Part shown: in pieces, positions 27,851-35,640 of the stretch | Layout: each line of letters begins with the position of its first letter | How positions within the stretch are numbered: position 1 is the first letter of the stretch | Assembly: GCA_963841405.1 (NCBI GenBank) | Contig: CAWJCM010000001.1 | Span: 186,001 to 250,000, forward strand | Reading direction: 5' to 3' | Length of the DNA: 64,000 nucleotides | From: DATBLE01 sp963841405 | GTDB taxonomy: Bacteria; Actinomycetota; Thermoleophilia; Gaiellales; Gaiellaceae | Position numbers and translations under genes: made by a program | Notes under the pieces: model-generated | Databases searched by the model: none | What the model was told of the DNA's origin: nothing | The model's input: only the letters and a program-made list of their open reading frames with translations

Positions 27851-28132
27851 CTAGCCGCCTCGAACCGACTGCTTGAGCGAGCTGCCCGCGGTGAACTTCG
27901 GAACCGTCGCCGCCGGGATGTGCACCTTCTCGCCGGGGTTCCGGGGGTTGACGCCCATCCTCGCCTTCCGGTCGGAGGTGGCGAACTTGCCGAAACCGGT
28001 GAAGTTGATCGAATCGCGCCTCTTGAGCGTGTCCGTGATCGTGTCGAGCACGGCTTCGACCGCCTTGCCGGCCTCACCGCGACCGAGACCGCTGCGGTCC
28101 GCGACCGCGTTGACGAACTCTTGCTTGGTCAC
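27851..28132 (-). CDS. hup: HU-family DNA-binding protein
   Basis: A 93-residue nucleoid protein. MTKQEFVNAVADRSGLGR opens the helical dimer body, INFTGFGKFATSDRKAR leads to the beta arm, and the arm holds GVNPRNPGEKVHIPA with the intercalating Pro, ending FTAGSSLKQSV. It bends DNA without strong sequence preference. The lysine-rich tail found in mycobacterial HU is absent. AGGAGGAGGACC before the GTG start is one of the strongest ribosome sites in the window, which fits high expression. A terminator follows. Confidence 0.96.
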   Translation of the reverse strand: MTKQEFVNAVADRSGLGRGEAGKAVEAVLDTITDTLKRRDSINFTGFGKFATSDRKARMGVNPRNPGEKVHIPAATVPKFTAGSSLKQSVRGG

Positions 28133-28197
28133 CTAGGTCCTCCTCCTCTGGACATGATGGAACACGGGGCGGAACCTACCACTCCGGGACATTCCGC

Positions 28198-28755
28198 TCA
28201 GCCATGCGCCTTTGCGGCATCCGACCGGGGCGCCGCAACCTCGGCCGCCCGAAACAGGGGATGCAGGCGCACTCCGAGGCGCGCGAGAGAGTCCACACCG
28301 CCCTCCTCCCGGTCGATGACGCAGATAGCTGTGCGGCATTCGAGTGCAGCTTGCCGTACCGCCCGGACGGCATCGGCCGCCGCTCCGCCCGATGTGACAA
28401 CGTCCTCGACCAGGACGACCAGCTCGCCGGGCTCGAACGCGCCCTCGATCTTGTTCGCGGTGCCGTACTCCTTGGCCTCGTCCCGGACGATCAGGAACGG
28501 GAGGCGCGAGGCGAGCGACGCCGCGGCGGCCAGCGTGACCGCGCCCACCACGGGGCAGGCGATCCGGCTCGCGCCGGGCTCGACCTCCGCGATCCTGGCC
28601 GCGAGCCGCCCGCCGAGCTCCTCGAGCAGCTCCGGGCGGGTCTCGAACCGGAACTTGTCGAGGTAGTACGGCGAGCGCTTGCCCGACCGGAGGAGGAAGT
28701 CGCCCTCCAGATAGGCGTGCTCGCGCATCGCCGCGAGCAGCGCCGGATCGTCCAT
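28198..28755 (-). CDS. pyrE: orotate phosphoribosyltransferase
   Basis: Transfers ribose-5-phosphate from PRPP to orotate in pyrimidine synthesis. The 185 residues are of normal length. YLEGDFLLRSGKRSPYYLDK is the N-terminal orotate/PRPP region, and VVLVEDVVTSGGAAADAV is the PRPP-binding signature with its acidic pair. The ATG at 28755 shares one base with the stop codon of the small upstream gene (TGATG), so translation is coupled. The product acts directly before PyrF, encoded about 0.5 kb downstream beyond hup. Confidence 0.94.
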   Translation of the reverse strand: MDDPALLAAMREHAYLEGDFLLRSGKRSPYYLDKFRFETRPELLEELGGRLAARIAEVEPGASRIACPVVGAVTLAAAASLASRLPFLIVRDEAKEYGTANKIEGAFEPGELVVLVEDVVTSGGAAADAVRAVRQAALECRTAICVIDREEGGVDSLARLGVRLHPLFRAAEVAAPRSDAAKAHG

Positions 28756-28964
28756 CAGCTGCGGGTGGTCTCCAGGATGCGCCGGGCGAGCGGCAAGACC
28801 GTCGACGCCTCGGGCGCGCCGTCGGCCAGCGAGACCATCGAGCCGTCCTCGAAGTACACGTCGACCCGGTCCCGGCGCCTCGCGGAGCGACGGCGCATGA
28901 CGACCAGGCCGGCGACCGAGCCGGCCACGAGCGCCGCCCCCGCGACCGCCTTACGCCGCGGCAT
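28755..28964 (-). CDS. small protein with one N-terminal transmembrane helix
   Basis: Sixty-nine residues, too short to assign. A hydrophobic, glycine/alanine-rich segment (AVAGAALVAGSVAGLVVM, about residues 6-23) is followed by an arginine cluster (RRRSARRRDR) and a short soluble tail with VDVYFEDGSMVSLADG. The positive cluster predicts the tail stays in the cytosol. It overlaps the end of the roadblock-like gene by 14 bases and the pyrE start by one, so all three are probably translated from one message. I infer it is real from this packing and coherent composition. Confidence 0.6.
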   Translation of the reverse strand: MPRRKAVAGAALVAGSVAGLVVMRRRSARRRDRVDVYFEDGSMVSLADGAPEASTVLPLARRILETTRS

Positions 28965-29355
28965 CGCCCTCGTCGCCCGTCTTCGCCTTCCGCGCGCGCG
29001 GCTTGGGCTTCGGCTTCGGTCGGGCGAAGCCGCGCAGGCAGCTCTTGAGGTCGTAGAAGACGAGGCCCACGGTAGGCTCCGGGCCCGTGGTCGCGGCGAT
29101 CGTCCGCTGCTCGTCTCGAACGAGGAAGACGCTTCCGTCGCCGGTTGCGATCTCGGCCTGCGCCAGCGCACCTCCGGCGCTGCCGGCGGCCTGCTGGACG
29201 GCCGCGAGCAGCTCCTGCACCGCCCGGGCGAGTTCCGGCCCCCGCTGCTCGTCCACGGTCGTGGCCAGCGTGGAGCCCTCCGCGTCGAGCACGATCGCGG
29301 CCTCGATCTGCGAGGAGATCTCGGTCAGGTCGTTGAGAGCTTGCGCGCCGTCCAC
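28951..29355 (-). CDS. roadblock/LC7-like domain protein
   Basis: A 134-residue protein. Residues 1-105 look like a roadblock/LC7 fold: LNDLTEISSQIEAAIVLDAE, then LARAVQELLAAVQQAAG, and a final strand-rich part (GSVFLVRDEQRTIAATTG, VGLVFYDLKSCLRGF). Such proteins often dimerise and regulate small GTPases. The tail is lysine/arginine/proline-rich (PKPKPKPRARKAKTG). No GTPase gene is adjacent, so the partner is unknown. TAGCGT lies 9 bases before the GTG start. It heads a unit with a small membrane protein and pyrE. Confidence 0.6.
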   Translation of the reverse strand: MDGAQALNDLTEISSQIEAAIVLDAEGSTLATTVDEQRGPELARAVQELLAAVQQAAGSAGGALAQAEIATGDGSVFLVRDEQRTIAATTGPEPTVGLVFYDLKSCLRGFARPKPKPKPRARKAKTGDEGDAAA

Positions 29356-29375
29356 GGGCGACGAACGCTAACACA

Positions 29376-30170
29376 GTGCATATTCGCGAAACCTTCTCGA
29401 AGTTCTTCGCCGACCGGGGGACGCACCTGGCGGCGATGATCGCGTACTTCGCGCTGCTCTCGTTCGTCCCGCTGATCTTCCTGGCCCTCGCGCTGCTCGG
29501 CCTCGGCGGCAGGGCGACCCAGTCGAGCTACTTCGTCGAGGAACTGCAGAAGGTCTTCCCGAGCGCGTCGGTGTCGAGCATCGTCAGCGGGGTGGACAAG
29601 ATCCGCCGGAACGCGACCTCGCTCGGCCTGATCGGCGCGGCGTTCCTGCTCTGGTCGTCGCTGTCGCTGTTCAGCGTGCTCGAGTCGGCGTTCAACATCG
29701 TCTACCAGCGCCCGAACCGCTCCTTCCTGCACGGGAAGGCGCTGGCGACCCTCTTCATGCTCGCCGGTCTGATCACGCTCTTCGTCGGGCTGCTCGTCGG
29801 CGGACTGGGAGCGCACACGCTCGACCGCTTCGCGCCGGGAATCCTCGCCAACACGATCGTCGCGCACGCCGTATCGGTGATCGTCTCGTCGATCGCGATC
29901 TTCGCCTTCCTCATCGCCGCCTACCGTTTTCTGACGAACGTGGAGCTGACGGTCACGGAGGTGCTGCCCGGCGCGATCGTCGCCACGGTCGTGCTCGAGG
30001 CGACGTTCCAGGTGCTGCCGATCTTCCTCGGATTCTCGAAGCACAACCCCTCCGCGCAGGTGATCGGCGGCCCGCTCCTGCTCCTGATCTGGCTCTACGT
30101 GATGGCGAACGTGATCGTGTTCGGTGCGGAGGTCAACTGGCGGCGGTCGCGTTCACCAAGGCAGCCCTGA
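29376..30170 (+). CDS. YihY/BrkB-family inner membrane protein
   Basis: A 264-residue integral membrane protein. It has about six hydrophobic helices, including MIAYFALLSFVPLIFLALAL at residues 21-40, LGLIGAAFLLWSSLSLFSVL, LFMLAGLITLFVGLLVGGL and LLLLIWLYVMANVIVFGAEV near the end. The last segment, with its N and E, is the family's signature. Despite an old ribonuclease BN label, the family's function is unsettled (proposed transporter or flippase-like). The start is a GTG 21 bases from the divergent roadblock gene. Its last 38 bases overlap the end of rdgB on the other strand. Confidence 0.9.
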   Translation: MHIRETFSKFFADRGTHLAAMIAYFALLSFVPLIFLALALLGLGGRATQSSYFVEELQKVFPSASVSSIVSGVDKIRRNATSLGLIGAAFLLWSSLSLFSVLESAFNIVYQRPNRSFLHGKALATLFMLAGLITLFVGLLVGGLGAHTLDRFAPGILANTIVAHAVSVIVSSIAIFAFLIAAYRFLTNVELTVTEVLPGAIVATVVLEATFQVLPIFLGFSKHNPSAQVIGGPLLLLIWLYVMANVIVFGAEVNWRRSRSPRQP

Positions 30171-30711
30171 GCACAGTCGCCGCGCGCGCTCGGTGCGAGT
30201 TGGCGCGCTTCCAGTCGTCGCCCAGCTCGGCCACCGTCCGCGTCTCGCCCTCGGGGACGAAGACCGGGTCGTAGCCGAACCCGCCCGTGCCGCGCGGCCC
30301 GGAGGCGATCTCGCCCTCGAGCACGCCGACCGCGTCCAGCTCGCGGCCGTCCGGGGCGATCGCCACCAGGTGGGCGAACATCCGCGCGTGCCGCTCGGCC
30401 GCCTCGCCGAGCCGCTTCAGCAAGTGGAGGTGCTGGCTGCCTGCTTCCGCCCAGCGCGCCGAGTGCACGCCCGGCTCGCCGCCCAGCGCGTCGACCTCGA
30501 TCCCCGAGTCCTCGCCGACCACCCAGGCCTTACCCGGGCCGACCTTCTCGCGGCCGTACAGCGCCTTGATCCGCGCATTTGCGTGATACGTGTCGCCGTC
30601 CTCGGGCGGATAGTCGTCGCCCTCGAGGAGCTCGATCGTCCACTCCGGGAGTGCCGCCCGGAGCTCCTCCAGCTTGTGCTCGTTCCGCGAGCAGAGAATC
30701 AGGCTCGCCAG
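30133..30711 (-). CDS. rdgB: non-canonical purine NTP pyrophosphatase (RdgB/HAM1)
   Basis: Hydrolyses dITP, ITP and XTP to monophosphates, keeping them out of DNA and RNA. The N-terminal signature LILCSRNEHKLEELRAALP is present in frame, then GDTYHANARIKALYG, GEDSGIEVDALGG, and GGFGYDPVFVPEG. No ATG, GTG or TTG precedes LILCSRN. The CTG at 30711 has GGAGGA exactly 6 bases upstream and is taken as the start (192 residues); the CTG at 30702, overlapping the mgtC stop as CTGA, is the alternative. Starting at the GTG 30522 would remove the active site. It ends the murI-rph-mgtC-rdgB operon. Confidence 0.88.
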   Translation of the reverse strand: MASLILCSRNEHKLEELRAALPEWTIELLEGDDYPPEDGDTYHANARIKALYGREKVGPGKAWVVGEDSGIEVDALGGEPGVHSARWAEAGSQHLHLLKRLGEAAERHARMFAHLVAIAPDGRELDAVGVLEGEIASGPRGTGGFGYDPVFVPEGETRTVAELGDDWKRANSHRARAATVLRAALVNATAAS

Positions 30712-31370
30712 CGTGCTTCCTCCACCTGCGGGAGCTCGGCGACCCGGTCGAGCGCGCGACTGCGGGCCTCCCGGTCGATCCGCAGCTCGATCTCGAGCCG
30801 CGCGCCGTCGCGCCGGAGCGCGAGCAGGTCGCCGGCCCGCTCGAGGGCGTCGAGAACGTCACCGGCGGCGGCGCCGTCCTCCTTCAGCTCCACGACCATG
30901 CTGGAGGCGACGCGCTGCGGCAGCCCGAGCCCCTTCAGCCACCCCAGCGGTCGCAGGCTGATCAGTGCGACGACGGTCGCGATCACCGCGCCCATCCAGA
31001 AGCCGGCGCCGGCGGCCAGCCCGACCGCAGCGACGAGCCAGAGGCTGGCGGCGGTTGTCAGCCCGCGGATCGTGAAGCCCTGGCGGAAGATGAGGCCGGC
31101 ACCGAGGAAGCCGACGCCGGTCACGATCTGCGCGGCGATCCGGGTCGGGTCGACGCTCCTGGCCGGGAAGTCTTCGAACCCGTAGGCGCCGACCATCGTG
31201 AAGAGCGCCGACCCGACGGCGACCAGCACGTGCGTGCGCAGGCCGGCGGCCTTCTCGTCCAGCTCCCGCTCCAGGCCGACGATCCCGCCCAGCCCCGCGG
31301 CCGCTCCGATCCGCACGAAAGCCTGGAACCAGGACAGGTTTGGGTCAAGGGCGAGGAGCAGCGATTGCAT
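30699..31370 (-). CDS. MgtC/SapB-family membrane protein
   Basis: A 223-residue protein. The N-terminal half has the MgtC transmembrane region: RIGAAAGLGGIVGLERELDE, HVLVAVGSALFTMVGAYG, then IVTGVGFLGAGLIFRQG and TTAASLWLVAAVGLAAGAG. The C-terminal 80 residues are soluble (MVVELKEDGAAAGDVLDALE) and ACT-like. MgtC proteins affect magnesium homeostasis and P-type or F-type ATPases; the exact role here is unknown. The start overlaps the end of rph by 26 bases, and the stop overlaps the rdgB start region. Confidence 0.88.
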   Translation of the reverse strand: MQSLLLALDPNLSWFQAFVRIGAAAGLGGIVGLERELDEKAAGLRTHVLVAVGSALFTMVGAYGFEDFPARSVDPTRIAAQIVTGVGFLGAGLIFRQGFTIRGLTTAASLWLVAAVGLAAGAGFWMGAVIATVVALISLRPLGWLKGLGLPQRVASSMVVELKEDGAAAGDVLDALERAGDLLALRRDGARLEIELRIDREARSRALDRVAELPQVEEARWRA

Positions 31371-32058
31371 CCTGCTGTGCGCCTCCGATCATCGCGATGC
31401 CCCTGGCGGCCAGCTCGAGCAGCTCGTCCAGCTGGTCGCGCCCGAACGGCACGCGCTCCGCGGTCGCCTGCACCTCGACCAGCCTGCCGTCGCCCGTCAT
31501 CACCACGTTCAGGTCGACGTCCGCGGCGGAGTCCTCCGGGTAGTCGAGGTCGAGCAGGAGCTCGCCGTCGACGATCCCCAGTGAGACGGCCGCGACCGAC
31601 TCGGGCATCGCCTTTGCCAGCCCGAAGCGGTCGAGCGCGCGACGTGCGGCCACGTACGCGCCGGAGATCGACGCGCAGCGCGTCCCGCCGTCGGCCTGGA
31701 GGACGTCGCAGTCGAGCCAGAGGGTCCGCTCGCCCAGCGCCTTGAAGTCGGTGACGGCACGAACGGCACGGCCGATCAGGCGCTGGATCTCGACGGTGCG
31801 GCCCTTCTGCTTCCCCGCCGAGGCCTCGCGCTGCGACCGCTGGCCGGTCGAGCCCGGCAGCAGCGAGTACTCCGCGGTGATCCAGCCGACACCGCGGCCG
31901 GACATCCAGCGCGGGACGCTCTCCTCGACCGAGGCGGTGCACAGCACTCGCGTCTTGCCCTGGGTGTACAGCACGGCGCCGTGCGGCTGCTCCAGGAAAT
32001 CGGGGACGATCTCGACCGGCCGCAGCTGGTCGTGGCGCCGGCCGTCGGCGCGGCTCAT
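31345..32058 (-). CDS. rph: ribonuclease PH
   Basis: A phosphorolytic 3' exoribonuclease that matures tRNA 3' ends. The 237 residues match the family. SRADGRRHDQLRPVEI opens the protein, TQGKTRVLCTASVEESVPRW is the first phosphate-binding part, SGQRSQ-like residues appear as PGSTGQRSQREASAGKQKG, and DCDVLQADGGTRCASISGAY is the second signature. The ATG at 32058 overlaps the murI stop as ATGA. Rph-RdgB proximity is common in bacteria, although here mgtC intervenes. Confidence 0.96.
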   Translation of the reverse strand: MSRADGRRHDQLRPVEIVPDFLEQPHGAVLYTQGKTRVLCTASVEESVPRWMSGRGVGWITAEYSLLPGSTGQRSQREASAGKQKGRTVEIQRLIGRAVRAVTDFKALGERTLWLDCDVLQADGGTRCASISGAYVAARRALDRFGLAKAMPESVAAVSLGIVDGELLLDLDYPEDSAADVDLNVVMTGDGRLVEVQATAERVPFGRDQLDELLELAARGIAMIGGAQQDAIAAPRP

Positions 32059-32909
32059 GCCGTTTCCCGCAGCGACAGGCCCACGTCTGTCACTGCCGTC
32101 CGCTCGAGCGCCGCGAGCGGCACGTGCTCGACCCCGCCGATCGGCAGCTGGAGGAACCTCGCACCCGTCACCCGGAAGACCTCGGTGTCGCCGGTGGTCA
32201 GGAAGTGGTACGTACCCTCGCGCCGCGCATCGTTCTCGATCCCCTTGCGGGCGAGCGTCTCGGCCACCTCGCGCGCGGTCTCCTCGGCCGAAAAGACGAG
32301 CGTCACGCCGCGGCCGAAGATCCGCTGGAAGATCGGTCGGATCAGTGGATAGTGGGTGCAGCCGAGGATGACCGTGTCGACCCCGTCCTCTTTGAGCGGA
32401 TGCGCGTACTCCCGCACCGCATCGACGGTCTGCTGGCCGAACGGATCGTCCCCCTCGATCAGCGGCACGAGCTCCGGGCACTCGATCGAGCGCACGCGCA
32501 CCCCGGCGTCGAGCGTCCGGACGAGCGCCTCGTACCGGCCCGACTCCACCGTCGCTCTCGTCGCCAGCAGGCCGATCCGCCGGTTGCGGGTCGCCTGGAC
32601 GGCCGCGTGCGCCTCGGGGGTGATCACCCCGACCACGGGCACGGACAGCGACTCCTGCAGCTCCGGCAGGGCGGCCGCCGTCGCCGAGTTGCAGGCGACG
32701 AGGATCAGCTTCACGCACTGGTGCTCGAGATAGCCGCCGATCTCGTGGGCGAAGCGGGCGACCTCGGGCAGCGGCCGAGACCCGTACGGCAGCCGGGCGC
32801 CGTCGCCGAGGTAGACGAAGTCCTCGTGCGGCATCGTCACCAGGCACTCGTGCAGGACGGTGAGGCCGCCCATGCCCGAGTCGAAGACACCGACCGCGCG
32901 CGAGTCCAT
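32055..32909 (-). CDS. murI: glutamate racemase
   Basis: Makes D-glutamate for peptidoglycan. The 284 residues contain both catalytic cysteines: LVACNSATAAALPEL (about Cys74) and VILGCTHYPLIRPIF (about Cys185). The N-terminal loop GVFDSGMGGLTVL and YLGDGARLPYGSRP are typical. I chose the ATG at 32909; a longer reading would run into the divergent DUF72 gene. TACAAT lies 8 bases before the start with no Shine-Dalgarno. It heads a four-gene operon. Confidence 0.96.
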   Translation of the reverse strand: MDSRAVGVFDSGMGGLTVLHECLVTMPHEDFVYLGDGARLPYGSRPLPEVARFAHEIGGYLEHQCVKLILVACNSATAAALPELQESLSVPVVGVITPEAHAAVQATRNRRIGLLATRATVESGRYEALVRTLDAGVRVRSIECPELVPLIEGDDPFGQQTVDAVREYAHPLKEDGVDTVILGCTHYPLIRPIFQRIFGRGVTLVFSAEETAREVAETLARKGIENDARREGTYHFLTTGDTEVFRVTGARFLQLPIGGVEHVPLAALERTAVTDVGLSLRETA

Positions 32910-32917
32910 CGCGCCCG

Positions 32918-32927
32918 ATTGTAGGTT
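32918..32927. promoter_or_regulatory. overlapping divergent -10 boxes between murI and the DUF72 gene
   Basis: TAGGTT on the + strand (32922-32927) is 5 bases before the ATG at 32933. TACAAT on the - strand (32923-32918) is 8 bases before the murI ATG at 32909. The boxes share the TA at 32922-32923. The whole spacer is 23 bases. This repeats the geometry seen at 5348-5357. Confidence 0.55.
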
Positions 32928-32932
32928 GCGGC

Positions 32933-33802
32933 ATGGCGACCATTCGTCTCGGTACATGCAGCTGGGCCGACGAGGGGCTGGTCAGACACTGGTATCCGCG
33001 AGGGGTCTCCTCGCCCGCGGCCCGGCTCGCCTACTACGCGGAGCGCTTCGACACGGTCGAGGTCGACTCGCCGTTCTACCGGCTGCCGGCACCGGAGACG
33101 GCGGAGAAGTGGGCCGAGCGGACGCCCGACGGCTTCGTCTGGCACGCCAAGGCGAGCAAGGGAATGACGGGGCACGAGGAGGCCGACCGCGAAACCGCCT
33201 TCCGCGAGTTCCGGGAGGCGCTGGCACCGCTGGAGGCGTCGGGGAAGCTCCGCGGCGTCCTGCTCCAGTACCACCCGCGTGTCAAGAAGTCGCGTGAGGC
33301 GCTCGAGGAGCTCGCGGCGGTCCGGCCGCTGCTCGAACCGCTCGTCCCGTTCGTCGAGTTCCGCCACCGGTCGTGGCTCGAGGAGGACGAGCGGGCAGAC
33401 ACCTTTTCCTTCCTCGAGCGCCACGGGCTGTCGTACGTCTCGGTCGACTCGCCGCGGACCCGGGCGAGCAACGTGATGCCGCGGATCGCCGTCGCCACCC
33501 ACCCGGTCGTCTACGTCCGCTTCCACGGCCGGAACTGGAAGACCTGGAACATCCGGAACGCGCGCTCGTCGGCGGAGCGCTTCGACTGGATGTACTCGGA
33601 GGAGGAGCTGGCGGAGTGGGTCGAGCCGCTCGCGCGCCTGGCCGAGCAGTCCGAGGAGGCCTACGCGCTGATGAACAACAACCGCGCCGACTACGCGCCG
33701 CGGAGCGCGACGATCCTGCGCGGGCTGCTCGACGAGCACGGGATCCCGGCCACGGGCGGCCTCGAGCCGCCGAAAACCGGGCAGCTAGAGTTGACCTTGT
33801 GA
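32933..33802 (+). CDS. DUF72-family protein
   Basis: A 289-residue TIM-barrel-like protein of the widespread DUF72 (YecE) family, whose biochemical role is not established. Family marks are IRLGTCSWADEGLVRHWYP, FDTVEVDSPFYRLPAPETAE, KGMTGHEEADR, VEFRHRSWLEE, and VYVRFHGRNWKTWNI followed by YALMNNNRADYAPRSA. The N-terminal Cys and the acidic and aromatic residues of the barrel mouth are retained. It starts with ATG 5 bases after TAGGTT, without a Shine-Dalgarno. Its stop overlaps the amidotransferase gene as GTGA. Confidence 0.93.
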   Translation: MATIRLGTCSWADEGLVRHWYPRGVSSPAARLAYYAERFDTVEVDSPFYRLPAPETAEKWAERTPDGFVWHAKASKGMTGHEEADRETAFREFREALAPLEASGKLRGVLLQYHPRVKKSREALEELAAVRPLLEPLVPFVEFRHRSWLEEDERADTFSFLERHGLSYVSVDSPRTRASNVMPRIAVATHPVVYVRFHGRNWKTWNIRNARSSAERFDWMYSEEELAEWVEPLARLAEQSEEAYALMNNNRADYAPRSATILRGLLDEHGIPATGGLEPPKTGQLELTL

Positions 33803-34524
33803 GTGACGAAGGCATCAACGTCCTCGCGGTCATCCACGGCGCGAACGTCCGCGGTGGAGTCTTCCAGGACGCCGTCGAGGAGGCGGGCCACCGCTACGAC
33901 GAGTGGAGCCTCGCGTCCGGTGCGCAGGCGCCGCAGCCGCTCGAGGACTACGACGCCGTGATCGTCTTCGGCGGCTCGATGCACGCCGACCAGGACGACC
34001 GCCACCCCTGGCTGCGCGAGGAGAACGAGCTCATCCAGGTGCTGCTCGAACGGCGCATGCCGTTGCTCGGCGTCTGCCTCGGCATCCAGCTGATCGCCAA
34101 GGCCACGGGCGCCGCCGTCTACCCGGTTCCCGGCGGACCGGAGATCGGCTGGCTCCCGGTCGAGCTCTGCGGCGGCGCGGCCGACGACCCCGTCCTCGGG
34201 CGGCTGCCCGAGCGCTTCGACGCGTTCGGCTGGCACTACTACACATACGACCTGCCGGCCGGCGCCGAGGAGCTCGCTCGCAGCGCGCGCTGCAACCAGG
34301 CGTACCGGCTGGGCGAGGCCGCCTGGGGCATCCAGTTCCACGCCGAGGTCACGCTCGAGACCGTGCGCACCTGGCTCGACGACAAGGACGACTTTCCGCT
34401 CGACCTCGACCGCGATGCCCTCTGGGCCGAGACGCAGGCGCGGATCGGCGGGTGGAACGAGCTCGGGCGGCGGCTGTGCGGGGCGTTCGTCGAGATCGCC
34501 GAGCGAGCAGCGGTCGCCGTCTAA
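33799..34524 (+). CDS. class I glutamine amidotransferase-like protein (GMP-synthase-like)
   Basis: A 241-residue stand-alone class I amidotransferase. The nucleophile Cys is in LLGVCLGIQLIAKATG at about residue 92, and the His-x-Glu pair in AAWGIQFHAEVTLETV. DAVIVFGGSMHADQDDRHPW is a typical early loop. Such proteins hydrolyse glutamine or gamma-glutamyl compounds; no synthetase partner is fused or adjacent, so gamma-glutamyl hydrolase activity is possible. The GTG start overlaps the DUF72 stop, so the two are coupled. Confidence 0.85.
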   Translation: MSDEGINVLAVIHGANVRGGVFQDAVEEAGHRYDEWSLASGAQAPQPLEDYDAVIVFGGSMHADQDDRHPWLREENELIQVLLERRMPLLGVCLGIQLIAKATGAAVYPVPGGPEIGWLPVELCGGAADDPVLGRLPERFDAFGWHYYTYDLPAGAEELARSARCNQAYRLGEAAWGIQFHAEVTLETVRTWLDDKDDFPLDLDRDALWAETQARIGGWNELGRRLCGAFVEIAERAAVAV

Positions 34525-34530
34525 ACTCAG

Positions 34531-34606
34531 AGGGCCAGTCTTCAGTCTGGGCCCTGCCTTGCGGTGGCGCCGGCGAAAGGCCTGGGGACAGGCTGAAGCC
34601 TGTCCC
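34531..34606. terminator. two tandem hairpins between convergent genes, one with the GGGACAG motif
   Basis: First, AGGGCCAG (34531-34538) pairs imperfectly with CTGGGCCCT (34547-34555). Second, GGGACAGGCT (34585-34594) pairs perfectly with AGCCTGTCCC (34597-34606), followed by TTCTTG. They separate the + amidotransferase gene from the - WYL regulator gene and could stop both. The second belongs to the palindrome family also seen at 36187, 40044 and 48842. Confidence 0.6.
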
Positions 34607-34616
34607 TTCTTGCCGT

Positions 34617-35564
34617 TCAGCCGGCCGCCCGAGCGAGCCGAGCCCCCAGCCCCCGGAGCTGAACGCGTAGCTCGTCCGGGCGGACGACCCGGAAGTCGGC
34701 GCCGAGCCCCGCCAGGAAGCCCGCCGCCCACTCGAGCGAGTCGGCGCCCATCTCCAGCCGCGTTCCGTCTCCGTCCGCCGTCAGCTCGGCGACCGCAGGT
34801 GACACGCGCCGCGAGACGTCTTGGGGCGGAGCGTCGAACCGGACCTCGATCCGCCACTCGTACGGCAGCCGCGCGAGCATCCGGACGACGTGGGCGGCCG
34901 GGTCGAAGTCGTTGTCGCGCGGCCGGGCCGGCTCGCCGATCTCGGCGCGCCCGATGCGGTCGGCCCGGAATGTCCGCAGCTCGTTGCTCGCCCGGTCCTG
35001 CGCAGGCACGTACCAGCGCCCGCGCCGGGCCACGAGGCCGAGCGGCTCGACCACACGGGTGCTCGGCGTGCCGTCGCTGCGCACGTAGTCGATCTCCAGG
35101 CAGCGCCTTCGCCGGATGGCCTCCGCGATCGCGAGCAGCGTCTCGCTGGAGGTCGGCGGCGCCGACGCCGGCTCGCCCAGGAAGCTGACCTCGTCGCTCA
35201 GGCGCTCGATCCGCTGCGCGAGCCGCTCCGGCAGGACGCGCGTGATCTTGGTGAGCGCCTGGCCGGCGGCGAGCCCGCGCCGCTCGGCGACTACAAGACC
35301 GACCGCGACCGCGGTCGCCTCGTCGTCGGAGAGCATCAGCGGCGGCAGCCGCGTCCCCGCCCGCAACCGGTAGCCGCCGCCGGCGCCGGGTTGGCCGTCG
35401 ACCGGGATGCCGATGTCGTGCAGGGCGACGGCGTAGCGGCGGATCGTCCGCTCGGTCACGCCCAGGTCGGTCGCGGCCGCGCGTCCGTCCACGACCGGGC
35501 GGCTCTGCAGAAGCTCGAGGAAGGCGAGCAGTCGGGAGGCCGGACGGGAGATGTCTTGATTCAA
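34617..35564 (-). CDS. WYL-domain transcriptional regulator (YafY/DeoR-like)
   Basis: A 315-residue regulator. The N-terminal helix-turn-helix reads LLAFLELLQSRPVVDGRAAA to TERTIRRYAVALHDIGIPVD. A WYL-type domain lies around residues 150-225 (RCLEIDYVRSDG, RGRWYVPAQDRASNELRTF). A WCX-like C-terminal domain follows. WYL domains sense nucleotides or nucleic acids. The TTG at 35564 gives LNQDISRPASRLLAFLE. It is transcribed away from the DUF1579-like gene, and a GGACA-N5-TGTCC dyad in the shared 76-base gap is the likely operator for both genes. Confidence 0.9.
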   Translation of the reverse strand: MNQDISRPASRLLAFLELLQSRPVVDGRAAATDLGVTERTIRRYAVALHDIGIPVDGQPGAGGGYRLRAGTRLPPLMLSDDEATAVAVGLVVAERRGLAAGQALTKITRVLPERLAQRIERLSDEVSFLGEPASAPPTSSETLLAIAEAIRRRRCLEIDYVRSDGTPSTRVVEPLGLVARRGRWYVPAQDRASNELRTFRADRIGRAEIGEPARPRDNDFDPAAHVVRMLARLPYEWRIEVRFDAPPQDVSRRVSPAVAELTADGDGTRLEMGADSLEWAAGFLAGLGADFRVVRPDELRVQLRGLGARLARAAG

Positions 35565-35574
35565 GCACGGCCGC

Positions 35575-35589
35575 GGACAAAAAGTGTCC
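35575..35589. promoter_or_regulatory. probable operator: GGACA-N5-TGTCC inverted repeat
   Basis: A perfect 5+5 dyad with an A-rich spacer sits 10 bases upstream of the regulator's TTG. It also covers the expected -35 area of the divergent gene, whose -10 candidate is TAAGGT (35601-35606). Binding there would block both genes. YafY/WYL regulators next to the gene they control is a common arrangement; the assignment is inference. Confidence 0.6.
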
Positions 35590-35640
35590 TCAATAGCCCG
35601 TAAGGTCGCAGTTCGGTCAACCGACAAAGGAGCAACGGAC

